DNA from: Staphylothermus sp. | Lineage (GTDB): Archaea > Thermoproteota > Thermoprotei_A > Sulfolobales > Desulfurococcaceae | Reading direction: 5' to 3' | Length of the DNA: 49,236 nt | Assembly (NCBI GenBank): GCA_021157925.1 | Contig: JAGGVR010000149.1 | Location: forward strand, 1 to 49,236 | In this document: positions 31,305-41,146 of the stretch, piece after piece | Numbering within the stretch: position 1 is the stretch's first letter | Layout of the letters: every line of letters begins with the position of its first letter | Made by a program: the position numbers and the translations under genes | The notes under the pieces: model-generated | What the model was told of the DNA's origin: nothing | Seen by the model: only the letters and a program-made list of their open reading frames with translations | Database searches by the model: none

Positions 31305-31544
31305 TTAAATATAGCCTAGCTTCTTGAGCTTCTCAATGATCTTCTGCTTATCTTCTTCAGTAAATGGTTCCTCATACTTTGATTCTTCATGAGAAGCAAC
31401 CACTTCGCGCAACACATAGGTAACGTATTGGGATACGCTAGTGAATCCAGTGCCTTCAATAAGTTTCTTTATCCTATTATATAGTGTTAATGGAATAGAG
31501 ACAGTTGTGTATTTAACACGCTTTTCTTTATCAGTCAATCCCAT
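31305..31544 (-). CDS. Ribbon-helix-helix-like small protein (RHH-A)
   Basis: 'YTTVSIPLTLYNRIKKLIEGTGFTSVSQYVTYVLREVV', paralogous to RHH-B. Confidence 0.75.
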   Translation of the reverse strand: MGLTDKEKRVKYTTVSIPLTLYNRIKKLIEGTGFTSVSQYVTYVLREVVASHEESKYEEPFTEEDKQKIIEKLKKLGYI

Positions 31545-31586
31545 AACACCCTTGTTTACTAACCTGGATTATTGACAGAATATTTT

Positions 31587-31606
31587 ATTAATTAGATATA
31601 ATTAAT
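31587..31606. promoter_or_regulatory. Inverted repeat ATTAATTA-GATA-TAATTAAT in divergent promoter region
   Basis: Perfect 8-nt arms, 4-nt spacer, between RHH-sat-RHH and cysC. Confidence 0.4.
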
Positions 31607-31677
31607 ATTTTCCCATGACCCAATAACCTATAGAGGCAATAATCTATTCAAACAACTGGCTTAGAGTTGATGAATAA

Positions 31678-32226
31678 ATGAAATGCATAGATAAAGGCCT
31701 TGTAATATGGCTTACAGGTTTACCAGGTAGTGGTAAAACAACAATAGCTAATAAAGTAGCCTCTATTCTACGAGAAAAAAGATATAGAGTAGAAGTAATT
31801 GATGGCGATTGGGCAAGAAAAACAATTAGCTTAGGAGCAGGATATACACGAGAGGAGAGAAAGATGCACCTACATAGAATAGCATGGGTTGCCAGACTCT
31901 TAGCAAGAAACGGCGTTATAGTAATATGTAGCTTTGTATCCCCATATAGAGACGTTAGGAAAATGATTAGAGAAATAATAAGCGAAGAAGCCCCCTTCAT
32001 AGAAGTCTATGTAAAATGTCCACTAGAAGAATGTATTAGGCGAGACCCTAAGGGACTATATAAAAAAGCACTTCGTGGAGAAATCAAACACTTCACAGGT
32101 ATTAGCGATCCATACGAAGAACCATTAAATCCTGAAATAACCGTAGACACGGTGAATAACAGCGTTGAAGAAAACGCCTCGACTATAATCAATTACTTAT
32201 CAGAGAATTTTGGCATAGATCCATAA
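31678..32226 (+). CDS. cysC: Adenylylsulfate (APS) kinase
   Basis: 'VIWLTGLPGSGKTTIANKVA', 'VIDGDWARKTIS', 'VICSFVSPYRDVRKMIRE'. Confidence 0.95.
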   Translation: MKCIDKGLVIWLTGLPGSGKTTIANKVASILREKRYRVEVIDGDWARKTISLGAGYTREERKMHLHRIAWVARLLARNGVIVICSFVSPYRDVRKMIREIISEEAPFIEVYVKCPLEECIRRDPKGLYKKALRGEIKHFTGISDPYEEPLNPEITVDTVNNSVEENASTIINYLSENFGIDP

Positions 32227-32428
32227 GCTATACTTTCAATCAATGGTTCTATTTAAAACCAATTATGAAGACAATCCAAAATACAAAAGCTATGTTTTTA
32301 ATAAGAAACACAACCGAAGATCCCAACGAATCTAATAAGTTACGACTATAACTCAAGTAAGTCTTACTAAGCTAAGTAAAAGAATAAAATTTTATAATTC
32401 TATATGGTTTAAATGCACTCACTTGTTT

Positions 32429-33793
32429 ATGCGAGGTATTAATGATTTGAGAAAAGCAATTGTCATCGGTTTGGATTGTGCTCCTCCAAGAATACTCTAT
32501 GACGAATTAATAGATGAGTTACCAAATCTGGGCGAACTGGTGAGGAATGGACAAAGATACATTATGAAATCTAGTCATCCACCAATAACTATCCCAGCAT
32601 GGATGGTTATGGCTACGGGAAAAACACCTGGAGAACTCGGTCTCTATGGTTTCAGACACAGGATCCCTGGAACATATAATGAAATATATATTGCAGACTC
32701 AACTAAGGTGAAAGAAGAACCTATTTGGGTTACCTTAGGGAAGAAAGGATATAATAGTATAATAATTGGTTTTCCGCCCAGCTACCCGCCAAGACCGATC
32801 AAAGGATACTTGATTAGCGATTTCATTACACCAGATCACACTAAGAGATACACGTGGCCGCCATGGCTTAAGAACGAGATAGAAAAGTATTTCGGACCAT
32901 ATATTTTCGACGTCGTTTTCCGCACAGAAGACCGAGACAAGGTTAAGAGAGAATTATGGAAGATGACAATACAGCACTTCAAGGTAATAAGGTACTTGTT
33001 GAAAAACAAAAAATGGGACTTCACATGGTTTGTAGAAATAGGGACAGATAGGCTCCACCATGCTTTCTGGAAGTATTGGGATAAGAACCATCCAAAATAT
33101 ATTCCTGGGAATAAGTACGAAGACATAATTCCAGAGTATTATAAACTAATAGATAAAGAAATCGGTGAATTAATGAAAATACTATCCAAAGACGCATTGA
33201 TATTCATAGTATCGGATCATGGCGCAAAAGCGATGAAAGGAGCATTCGCTGTTAATCAATGGCTTGAAGAAAAAGGATACTTGAAACTTAAGAAGAAACC
33301 AGAGAAGCATGGAACGGATCTCAAGCCAGATATGATTGATTGGGAACACACAAAGATATGGGCATGGGGAGGATACTATTCGAGATTCTTCATAAACATC
33401 AAAGGAAGAGAGCCAAAAGGAATAGTTGATAGGGAAAATGTCCCAAATCTGATAGAGGAACTAAAAGATGAACTAAAGAAACTAAAAGGACCAAATAATG
33501 AGGTGTGGGATAATCTAGCCTATACACCTAATGAACTCTATCCTGTTGTAAGGGGTGATCCACCTGATGTTATTGTATATTTTGATAACCTATCTTGGAG
33601 AGCTGCGGGAACTGTTGGTTGGCCTAGTTATTACTTAGAGGAAAACGATAAAGGCCCCGACGACGCTGTTCATGATTGGTACGGTGTATTCACAATATAT
33701 GATCCCGAAAATACAATTGAGTCGGGCAATAAAGGAATTATAGAAATACATGATATTAAGGATAAAATGCTTCAATTGATCCTTCAAAAATAA
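32429..33793 (+). CDS. Type I phosphodiesterase/nucleotide pyrophosphatase (alkaline phosphatase superfamily)
   Basis: 'VIGLDCAPPRIL', 'HPPITIPAWMVMATGKTPGELGLYGF', 'VSDHGAKAMKG'. Confidence 0.9.
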   Translation: MRGINDLRKAIVIGLDCAPPRILYDELIDELPNLGELVRNGQRYIMKSSHPPITIPAWMVMATGKTPGELGLYGFRHRIPGTYNEIYIADSTKVKEEPIWVTLGKKGYNSIIIGFPPSYPPRPIKGYLISDFITPDHTKRYTWPPWLKNEIEKYFGPYIFDVVFRTEDRDKVKRELWKMTIQHFKVIRYLLKNKKWDFTWFVEIGTDRLHHAFWKYWDKNHPKYIPGNKYEDIIPEYYKLIDKEIGELMKILSKDALIFIVSDHGAKAMKGAFAVNQWLEEKGYLKLKKKPEKHGTDLKPDMIDWEHTKIWAWGGYYSRFFINIKGREPKGIVDRENVPNLIEELKDELKKLKGPNNEVWDNLAYTPNELYPVVRGDPPDVIVYFDNLSWRAAGTVGWPSYYLEENDKGPDDAVHDWYGVFTIYDPENTIESGNKGIIEIHDIKDKMLQLILQK

Positions 33794-33808
33794 GGAGGTT
33801 GTTTAGTT

Positions 33809-35563
33809 ATGGTTAAGATAATAGATACTACTCTACGTGATGCACATCAATCATTATTGGCTACAAGACTTAGAACACGAGACATGCTAAAATTCGTCGA
33901 CTTAATAGACCAAGCAGGATTTTACAGTTTAGAAGTATGGGGAGGAGCAACGTTTGATTCAGCAATAAGGTATTTGAGAGAAGATCCTTGGGAGAGACTA
34001 AGAATTATAAGAGAGCACGTAAAGAATACAAAGTTACAAATGCTTCTTAGAGGACAAAACCTAGTTGGCTATAGACATTATCCAGATGATGTAGTTGAAA
34101 AATTCGTTGAACTAGCATATAAGAATGGAATTGATATATTCAGAGTTTTCGATGCATTAAATGACGTAAGAAACATGAAGACAAGTATCAAGAAAGCAAA
34201 AGAAGTCGGAGCAATTGTACAAGGTTCTATGTGTTATACTATCAGCCCGGTACATACCATTGATTATTATCTAAGGCTCGCAGAAGAGCTTCTCAGTTTA
34301 GAAGTGGATATAATAACAATTAAGGACATGGCTGGAATACTGGAACCAGAAAAAGCATATGAACTAGTAAGCCTCCTAAAGAAGGAATTCAAAGTACCAG
34401 TCAATGTACATACTCACTCCACAGGAGGCCTAGCTGTAGCAACATATTTGAAAGCAGTAGAAGCTGGAGCTGACTATATAGATACAGCGATATCACCATT
34501 AGCATTTGGAACTGCACAGCCTGGTATACAATCAGTATACTATGCTTTACCAAGTGAGCACAAACCAAGTATCAACTTGAACATAATAAACAAGATTTCA
34601 AGGATTCTTCGACAACTAATAGAGGAAAAATACCTTCATTTACTCAACTGGAGAATCCTCCTACCAAACCCAGACGTAATAATACACCAGATTCCGGGAG
34701 GAATGTTCTCAAACCTAATAGCACAGCTAAAACAACAAAACGCTCTAGATAAACTTGATAAAGTATTAGAGGAAGTACCCATTGTAAGAGAAGAACTCGG
34801 ATGGCCACCCCTTGTAACCCCATTATCCCAGATCGTTGGTACACAAGCAGTACTAAACGTACTATTCGGTAGATACAAGATCATTCCAAAAGAAACAAAA
34901 GACTATGTAAAAGGATTATACGGAAGACCACCAGCCCCCATTAAAGAAGAAATTAAGAAACTCATCCTAGGCGACGAAAAACCAATAACTACGAGACCAG
35001 CAGACCTACTAGAACCCATGCTTGATAAATGTAAAGAATTCGTAATAGAAAAAGGATACTATGAAAAAGAAGAAGATATCCTAACCTATTGCTTATTCCC
35101 AGAAACAGCTATTGAATTCTTCGAAGCTAGAAGAAAAGGACTTATCGAGAAACCGCTTACAGAGGAGAAACCTAGAAAAACAGTTAAGATCATTGTAAAT
35201 GGCAAAGAATACATTGTAGGCGTAGAGGGCATAAACATAGAAATAGTGAAAACAATGACGCCTCCAACTATATCGCCAGCAATGACAATATCCCGGTTAG
35301 AAACTATTCCTAAGCAAACCAGTCAGAACCAAGAAAACATAAAAGGGCATCCACTTAAATCACCAATGGCAGGAAAGATACTAAAAATACTCGTTAGAGA
35401 AGGCGATACTGTTAAGAAAGGGGATAAAGTCATAGTCTTGGAGTCAATGAAGATGTCAACAGACATTCTAGCACCAATAACTGGGAGAGTGGAAAAAATA
35501 TTAGTTAAAGAAGGCGATAACGTCGAGGCCGGCGACGTGCTTTTAACAATAACTCCTCAGTAA
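33809..35563 (+). CDS. Oxaloacetate decarboxylase alpha/pyruvate carboxylase B-type carboxyltransferase fused to biotin carrier domain
   Basis: 'IIDTTLRDAHQSLLATRLRT'; C-terminal 'VLESMKMSTDILAPITGRV'. Confidence 0.93.
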   Translation: MVKIIDTTLRDAHQSLLATRLRTRDMLKFVDLIDQAGFYSLEVWGGATFDSAIRYLREDPWERLRIIREHVKNTKLQMLLRGQNLVGYRHYPDDVVEKFVELAYKNGIDIFRVFDALNDVRNMKTSIKKAKEVGAIVQGSMCYTISPVHTIDYYLRLAEELLSLEVDIITIKDMAGILEPEKAYELVSLLKKEFKVPVNVHTHSTGGLAVATYLKAVEAGADYIDTAISPLAFGTAQPGIQSVYYALPSEHKPSINLNIINKISRILRQLIEEKYLHLLNWRILLPNPDVIIHQIPGGMFSNLIAQLKQQNALDKLDKVLEEVPIVREELGWPPLVTPLSQIVGTQAVLNVLFGRYKIIPKETKDYVKGLYGRPPAPIKEEIKKLILGDEKPITTRPADLLEPMLDKCKEFVIEKGYYEKEEDILTYCLFPETAIEFFEARRKGLIEKPLTEEKPRKTVKIIVNGKEYIVGVEGINIEIVKTMTPPTISPAMTISRLETIPKQTSQNQENIKGHPLKSPMAGKILKILVREGDTVKKGDKVIVLESMKMSTDILAPITGRVEKILVKEGDNVEAGDVLLTITPQ

Positions 35564-35629
35564 ATATAGAACCTAAGAGGTATTTCTTTAAATTACATTA
35601 CGGTCAATTATATCATTAGGTGGAACTAA

Positions 35630-36244
35630 TTGTATAGAAAAACCCAATTAAATATTTACCTACTAATGGCAGTTATTATAGTGATCGCTCTAGTAGCATC
35701 TATTTACAACTATACAACGATCCTTAACGAATACAATAGTTATAAAGAAAGAACCTATAATCAAAACATGAAAATCCTCTTTAATTTAATCAATGAACTC
35801 TCTACTAGATATGATTGGATTATAATAAGATTAGAGAACATGAGCATTATTGGCGGAGATCCTGTTTATTCAAGAACTGATAGAGAAATAATCCTAGTGT
35901 CTTCTATGGATGCTGATTTTATATCAGGTCTTGCAAGTGATGTAGCACTAAATAATGACTTACATGAACTAAGTAATGCATTATCTAATATTCAGTTAGC
36001 GTCGCACATGATTCATCAAAAAATGCTTGTTAATGAGAAACAAACGTTTATAGTTCTTCTGAACGATAAAGACTTATTGAAATCAATCATTAATGATCTT
36101 AATACTCTATGGAAGCAGTATCGAAATTTCACTACCTCGGGAAGTATTGATGAAAACGAAGTTAAAAGAATATCATATGAATTATTAAAAACTTCGGATA
36201 AACTTGTAGATGATCTAGACAAGATTCCCGCTATTGTTAAGTAG
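35630..36244 (+). CDS. Hypothetical membrane-anchored protein
   Basis: N-terminal TM then helical soluble region, 204 aa. Confidence 0.55.
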   Translation: MYRKTQLNIYLLMAVIIVIALVASIYNYTTILNEYNSYKERTYNQNMKILFNLINELSTRYDWIIIRLENMSIIGGDPVYSRTDREIILVSSMDADFISGLASDVALNNDLHELSNALSNIQLASHMIHQKMLVNEKQTFIVLLNDKDLLKSIINDLNTLWKQYRNFTTSGSIDENEVKRISYELLKTSDKLVDDLDKIPAIVK

Positions 36245-36245
36245 T

Positions 36246-37586
36246 TTATACTTTTTCTATTAGTGCATAAAAGAACCCTATTGTTTTGTGACGGTGTGGA
36301 AAAGCCCTCATAGTTCCAGGTAAGAATCCTGGATCATATGGTTTTTTAAGTGGAACTAACTTTGCTTCTCCTTTATGCCTTTCCAAGAACATAGAAATGA
36401 CGTCTTCATTTTCTTCTCTCAACATGCTACATGTACAGTAAAGTATCTTCCCTCCTTTCTTAAGGAGCTTCCACCCTGCTTCCAACATCTCAATCTGGAG
36501 AGATTGGAGCTCATAGACTTTTTCTTCCCGCAACCTCCATCTTAGATCAGGGTTCTTCATTATTGTGCCATCACTACTACATGGAGCGTCTAAAAGCACC
36601 CTATCAGCTATTTCTTCTCCTAGAACATCCGGTGCTTTTCTAGCATCTTGTTTTATAATCTTAACTATTTCTATGCCAGTTCTTCTGAGGATTTCCTTCA
36701 TTCTCTGAATACGTTTATCATCAATATCAAAAGCATATATTATTCCATTATTCTTCATTAACTCGGCCATATGTTCGGTTTTGCCACCAGGCGCCGCCGC
36801 TAAGTCTACAACAGTCATGCCTGGTTCTGGTGCAAGGAGAATAGAGGCAATGGCTGCGGCTTCTTCTTGTATAATTATCAATCCTTTCCTCCATAGCTTT
36901 GACTTTTCGAAATTAAATGGACCCGGAAATCTCAGAACGGTTGGAATTACTCTAGACTGTTTTGCCCATTTAACTTGTTTTCTTAACTCTTTGATAACGT
37001 ATTCAACTGTTGTTTTAAGGGTATTTACACGAACTGATAATGGTAATTGTTGGTCAAGGGATTTGAGTAGCTTATCAGCTTCTTCATCCATTAATTGCTT
37101 TATTCTATCAATGTACCATTTGGGTAACATATATTCGAAGACTTCTTTCTCAATACTTGATGGTTTATACTTGTAATTAGTATTCAAGATCCTATCGTAC
37201 AATCGAGTATAATACATACCAATGTATGGATGCGTCTTGCTTGATAAGAGCTTCGCAACACTATTTCTCAAGTACTTTAAAGTTCTCTTGGATGGATCGT
37301 GATAAAACCTTATTTCTAATAGTACTCTAAGTGCTGATCTTAGCCATGGATCCAATACGTATGGGTTAACTCCTACTAAGTCTTTGATAATTATATCAAG
37401 TATACCTAACCTCTTCATAATCCCATAGAAAATAGCTGTTAGCAAAGGGTCTCTTGGAGAGCCAAGATAACCATATTTACTAAAAGCTCTTCTTTTAGCA
37501 TCTTGACTAGGTTTAATTCTTTCTGATAGCCTCACAGCCTCAACCAGCGCCAATACCATTTTCTTCTCTAAGTCTAGCTTTGCCAT
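36246..37586 (-). CDS. NOL1/NOP2/Sun (NSUN)-family RNA m5C methyltransferase
   Basis: 'VVDLAAAPGGKTEHMAELM', 'LLDAPCSSDGTI', 'GKILYCTCSMLREENE'. Confidence 0.93.
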   Translation of the reverse strand: MAKLDLEKKMVLALVEAVRLSERIKPSQDAKRRAFSKYGYLGSPRDPLLTAIFYGIMKRLGILDIIIKDLVGVNPYVLDPWLRSALRVLLEIRFYHDPSKRTLKYLRNSVAKLLSSKTHPYIGMYYTRLYDRILNTNYKYKPSSIEKEVFEYMLPKWYIDRIKQLMDEEADKLLKSLDQQLPLSVRVNTLKTTVEYVIKELRKQVKWAKQSRVIPTVLRFPGPFNFEKSKLWRKGLIIIQEEAAAIASILLAPEPGMTVVDLAAAPGGKTEHMAELMKNNGIIYAFDIDDKRIQRMKEILRRTGIEIVKIIKQDARKAPDVLGEEIADRVLLDAPCSSDGTIMKNPDLRWRLREEKVYELQSLQIEMLEAGWKLLKKGGKILYCTCSMLREENEDVISMFLERHKGEAKLVPLKKPYDPGFLPGTMRAFPHRHKTIGFFYALIEKV

Positions 37587-37701
37587 GCCACACTAGACCT
37601 TGCTCATATTATTACTTTACCATATGAATAGAGAAGTAATACAAGATTATATTTCTTGTAAAACAATAACTAGTTTCATAGTTGGAAAATAATCATTTGA
37701 C

Positions 37702-38505
37702 GTGATCCCCATGTATAAAACTCCTAAAAAATACAACTATACCCTATTCATTAGCTTCGATCTAGACATTGACTCCGCCGAGCATTACAAAGGCGCTGAT
37801 CCTATTTCTATTAGTAGAGGTAGATTCACTGCAAAGAGAGGATTATACAAAGTATTAAAGACACTTAGGAAGTACAGCGTTAAAGTAACATTCTTTGTGC
37901 CTGGATGGGTTGCTGTCAATTATCCTCATTTAATAAAACTAATTGTTGACGAAGGACACGAAGTAGCTGCCCATGGCTACATACATGAGAGACTCGATGA
38001 ATTCAAAGATAGATTTTACGAGGAACAACTTTTCAATAGAATGATAAATTCTATAGCGGTTTTCACAGGCTATAAGCCTCTCGGTTTCAGAGCTCCTTAT
38101 TGGAGATTTAGCAACAATACACTAAGTATATTGATGAAAAAAGGCTTCCTATATGATAGTAGCTTAATGGATGATGAATACCCATATGTGATCACCATGA
38201 ATGAGTACTCCATTGTAGAGTTACCAGTTGATTGGAGACTAGACGATTGGCCCTATTTAGAATACTATAGGACTCTTACACCGAGAGAACTATTAGAAAT
38301 GTGGCTTGAGGAAATAAAGCACGCTGAGAAAAACCGTGGGTATGTTTCATTAACAATGCATCCTCAATGCATAGGGAGAGGGGCTAGAATAAGAGTCTTA
38401 GAAGAAATACTGAGTTATGCTGTAAAAACAAATGCTTGGATACCTACTGGTAAAGAATTAGCAGAGTATGTTGTTAAAACTATTAGCCACGAGAGTAATA
38501 GTTGA
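37702..38505 (+). CDS. Polysaccharide deacetylase family protein; start may be ATG 37711
   Basis: 'SFDLDID', 'KVTFFVPGWVA', 'EVAAHGYIHE', 'GFRAPYWRF'. Confidence 0.9.
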   Translation: MIPMYKTPKKYNYTLFISFDLDIDSAEHYKGADPISISRGRFTAKRGLYKVLKTLRKYSVKVTFFVPGWVAVNYPHLIKLIVDEGHEVAAHGYIHERLDEFKDRFYEEQLFNRMINSIAVFTGYKPLGFRAPYWRFSNNTLSILMKKGFLYDSSLMDDEYPYVITMNEYSIVELPVDWRLDDWPYLEYYRTLTPRELLEMWLEEIKHAEKNRGYVSLTMHPQCIGRGARIRVLEEILSYAVKTNAWIPTGKELAEYVVKTISHESNS

Positions 38506-38535
38506 TAAGGGATACAAAAACCTGTGTGATCAGAA

Positions 38536-39804
38536 ATGATTAATGTTGAAGAAATCAGGAAAGACTTCCCAATACTACAGAGAAGAATTAGGGGTCGTAG
38601 ACTTGTATACTTTGATAACGCTGCGACTACTCAAAAACCTATTCAAGTAATAAATGCTATTGTTGAATACTATTCTAAACACAATGCTAATGTACATAGA
38701 GGACTACACACTCTCAGCCAAGAAGCTAGCGAAATGTATGAAGAAGCACACGAGGTCATAGCAAAGTTTATCAATGCTTATTCATGGGACGAAGTTATTT
38801 TCTGTTTTAACACAACAGATGCTATGAACATTGTTGCTTATGCATGGGGATTTAAGAATCTTAGAGAAGGAGATGAGATTGTTCTAACCGTAATGGATCA
38901 TCACAGTACAATGCTTCCATGGAGAAATGTTGCAAAGTTCAAGAAAGCAGTAATTAAATACGTTGACATAACTGATGATGGTTACTTAAACTATGAAGAC
39001 TTGGCACAGAAAATCACTGAGAAAACAAAAGTGGTTGTGTTCCCCATAATGAGCAATGTTGTAGGTACAATAAACGATGCAAAGAAAATAGTTAAGTTAG
39101 CACACGAAGTTGACGCAATAGTTGTAGCTGATGGTGCACAAAGCGTTCCACATATGCCCACAGATGTAAGGGATATGGGTATAGATTTCCTAGGATTCAG
39201 TGGACACAAAATGCTTGGACCAACAGGTACAGGTGTTCTATGGGGGAGAAGGGATAGACTCGAAGAAATGATGCCCTTCAAAGTAGGTGGAGACACTATA
39301 AAAGACGTTACACTCGAAGACGTTATATGGCATGACCTTCCCTGGAGATTTGAAGCAGGAACACCAAACATTGCCGGAGGCATAGGCCTTGCCGAAGCCG
39401 CAAAATACTTGATGCGTATAGGAATGGATAATGTTAGACAACATGAGAAAGAACTGGTTGAGTACACATTCAAGAGATTCGAAGAACTTGGAGAAGACAT
39501 AACAATATATGGTCCAAGAAACCCAGAGGATCGGGGAGGAGTTATATCATTTAATATAAAGGATCTGCACCATCATACTGTTGGTAGAGCACTAGATCTG
39601 TTCGGAATAGCTGTTAGGACTGGAATGCATTGCGCACACCCGCTCCACTATAGGCTAGGGATAAAAGGTACTGTTCGTGCAAGCTACTATATATACAATA
39701 CTAGAGAGGAAATAGACTACCTCATAGAAGCTCTTAAACAAATAATAATGTTGAGAGAAGCTCTTAAACACCAACCCGTAGAAGAAGTATGTACAGGAAC
39801 GTAA
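38536..39804 (+). CDS. sufS: Cysteine desulfurase (SufS-like)
   Basis: 'YFDNAATTQKP', 'HHSTMLPWR', 'GFSGHKMLGPTGTGVLWGR', 'RTGMHCAHPL'. Confidence 0.95.
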   Translation: MINVEEIRKDFPILQRRIRGRRLVYFDNAATTQKPIQVINAIVEYYSKHNANVHRGLHTLSQEASEMYEEAHEVIAKFINAYSWDEVIFCFNTTDAMNIVAYAWGFKNLREGDEIVLTVMDHHSTMLPWRNVAKFKKAVIKYVDITDDGYLNYEDLAQKITEKTKVVVFPIMSNVVGTINDAKKIVKLAHEVDAIVVADGAQSVPHMPTDVRDMGIDFLGFSGHKMLGPTGTGVLWGRRDRLEEMMPFKVGGDTIKDVTLEDVIWHDLPWRFEAGTPNIAGGIGLAEAAKYLMRIGMDNVRQHEKELVEYTFKRFEELGEDITIYGPRNPEDRGGVISFNIKDLHHHTVGRALDLFGIAVRTGMHCAHPLHYRLGIKGTVRASYYIYNTREEIDYLIEALKQIIMLREALKHQPVEEVCTGT

Positions 39805-39871
39805 TTAGTATGAGGGAATCGTTTTAATTAAGAAAAATATTTATTATAAAAAATTAATGTTTTTAGTCTCT

Positions 39872-40042
39872 TTACTCCTTAACTGGCCCTAATATTCTGG
39901 CAAATTTCTTGCCAGTGTAGGGGCTAACAGCAAATGCGATCTTTATCTTTCCTCTCTTAGTCTCCTTGATTACTACCTCGTACTTGTCTGTCTCGAAGTA
40001 TTTCTTTGCCTTTAAGTCGAAGAATCTTAGCTTCTCGGGCAT
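39872..40042 (-). CDS. 56-aa basic conserved-looking protein, not in ORF track
   Basis: Reading by hand: MPEKLRFFDLKAKKYFETDKYEVVIKETKRGKIKIAFAVSPYTGKKFARILGPVKE; SD-like GGTGAGAGG upstream. Confidence 0.75.
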   Translation of the reverse strand: MPEKLRFFDLKAKKYFETDKYEVVIKETKRGKIKIAFAVSPYTGKKFARILGPVKE

Positions 40043-40105
40043 TTCCTCTCACCCTATCTTCCATTACATTTTTTTCTATTATAATAATAATATGCTTTCC
40101 AAATT

Positions 40106-40174
40106 AAAATTTTATGGTTTGGTATAAATCAGTTATATATACTCTATACTTTTTTGTAAAAACCATAAAATTTT
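40106..40174. repeat. 15-nt inverted repeat AAAATTTTATGGTTT / AAACCATAAAATTTT with 39-nt spacer
   Basis: Arms 40106-40120 and 40160-40174, upstream of the 56-aa gene. Confidence 0.7.
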
Positions 40175-40294
40175 ATGATACAGTTAATGATGTTATTTTT
40201 CAAAAAGGATTAATAAGATCCTGTAATGGCCTATATGATTTTATAATAATGTATCTTGTCATTATACAGTGTTATAAAAATGATCAATTCAACG

Positions 40295-41146
40295 CTACAT
40301 TGCACCAATAGCCTTTACACCATACTTCCTTATATAATTTGTTGAATATCTTATTATGAGTATCGAAATCATTAACAATACTATGAGGTATAAGGTTCCA
40401 AATACTATTGTCTTACTTAGACCTAATAATGGTGTTAATCCTGTCGCACCAAACCTTTCTAGTTCTGCGGCATAGGTATATGGTATTAGAAATGCTATTA
40501 TTCTCATCTGGGCAGGCATTTTAGTTAACGGCACACCTATTCCGCCGATAATATATACAACTATGTTTAAGACATCAAGCATAATACCCGGTATTCTTAG
40601 TCTCAACCCTATTGATGATAATATAAGCGAGTAAAAAAGTGCATAGAGCATTATTAATACAAATGAGAACAATAAGTAGAATGGATTAAATATTTTGAAT
40701 ATATTAATTCCTGTTAACTCATAATAGATTATCCCTACAACGGGTATTGCAACAATAGTTACTATAGTAGCTGTTATTATACGACCAGCTATAAGAGTCA
40801 TAGGATTCGTGTTTCGTACTATGTGTTCTTCAACTATTCCAATCTCAAGCAAGAATCTTATCCAATTACCAACAATCCATACAGTGTTATTCATAGAGCT
40901 CCATAATGCTACTCCCCAGAAAGTAATAACCGCCATAGTCTTGAAATCTTCACTTGGGATAAAAGTTAGTGTTCCAAGCATGAATAATAAGTACCAGATC
41001 ATATCTGTTACTATCATGTTTAAGAAACCGTATTTATACCTATGGAGTCTCGTCAAGTGAAGCCATAAAATAGCATATATTTTGATACAGATGCTTTCCA
41101 AGACGAGTCCTCTCAAAGAGCCCTTGATCATCATATGATTGGCCAA
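40295..41146 (-). CDS. ABC-2-type transporter permease
   Basis: Six-TM pattern, ABC-2-like 'GIGVPLTKMPAQMRIIAFLIPYTYAAELER'. Confidence 0.75.
   Translation of the reverse strand: MANHMMIKGSLRGLVLESICIKIYAILWLHLTRLHRYKYGFLNMIVTDMIWYLLFMLGTLTFIPSEDFKTMAVITFWGVALWSSMNNTVWIVGNWIRFLLEIGIVEEHIVRNTNPMTLIAGRIITATIVTIVAIPVVGIIYYELTGINIFKIFNPFYLLFSFVLIMLYALFYSLILSSIGLRLRIPGIMLDVLNIVVYIIGGIGVPLTKMPAQMRIIAFLIPYTYAAELERFGATGLTPLLGLSKTIVFGTLYLIVLLMISILIIRYSTNYIRKYGVKAIGAM

Noticed and set aside
40114-40311. 65-aa plus-strand ORF in the intergenic region
   Set aside because: Low-complexity AT-rich translation overlapping the inverted repeat; no supporting signal
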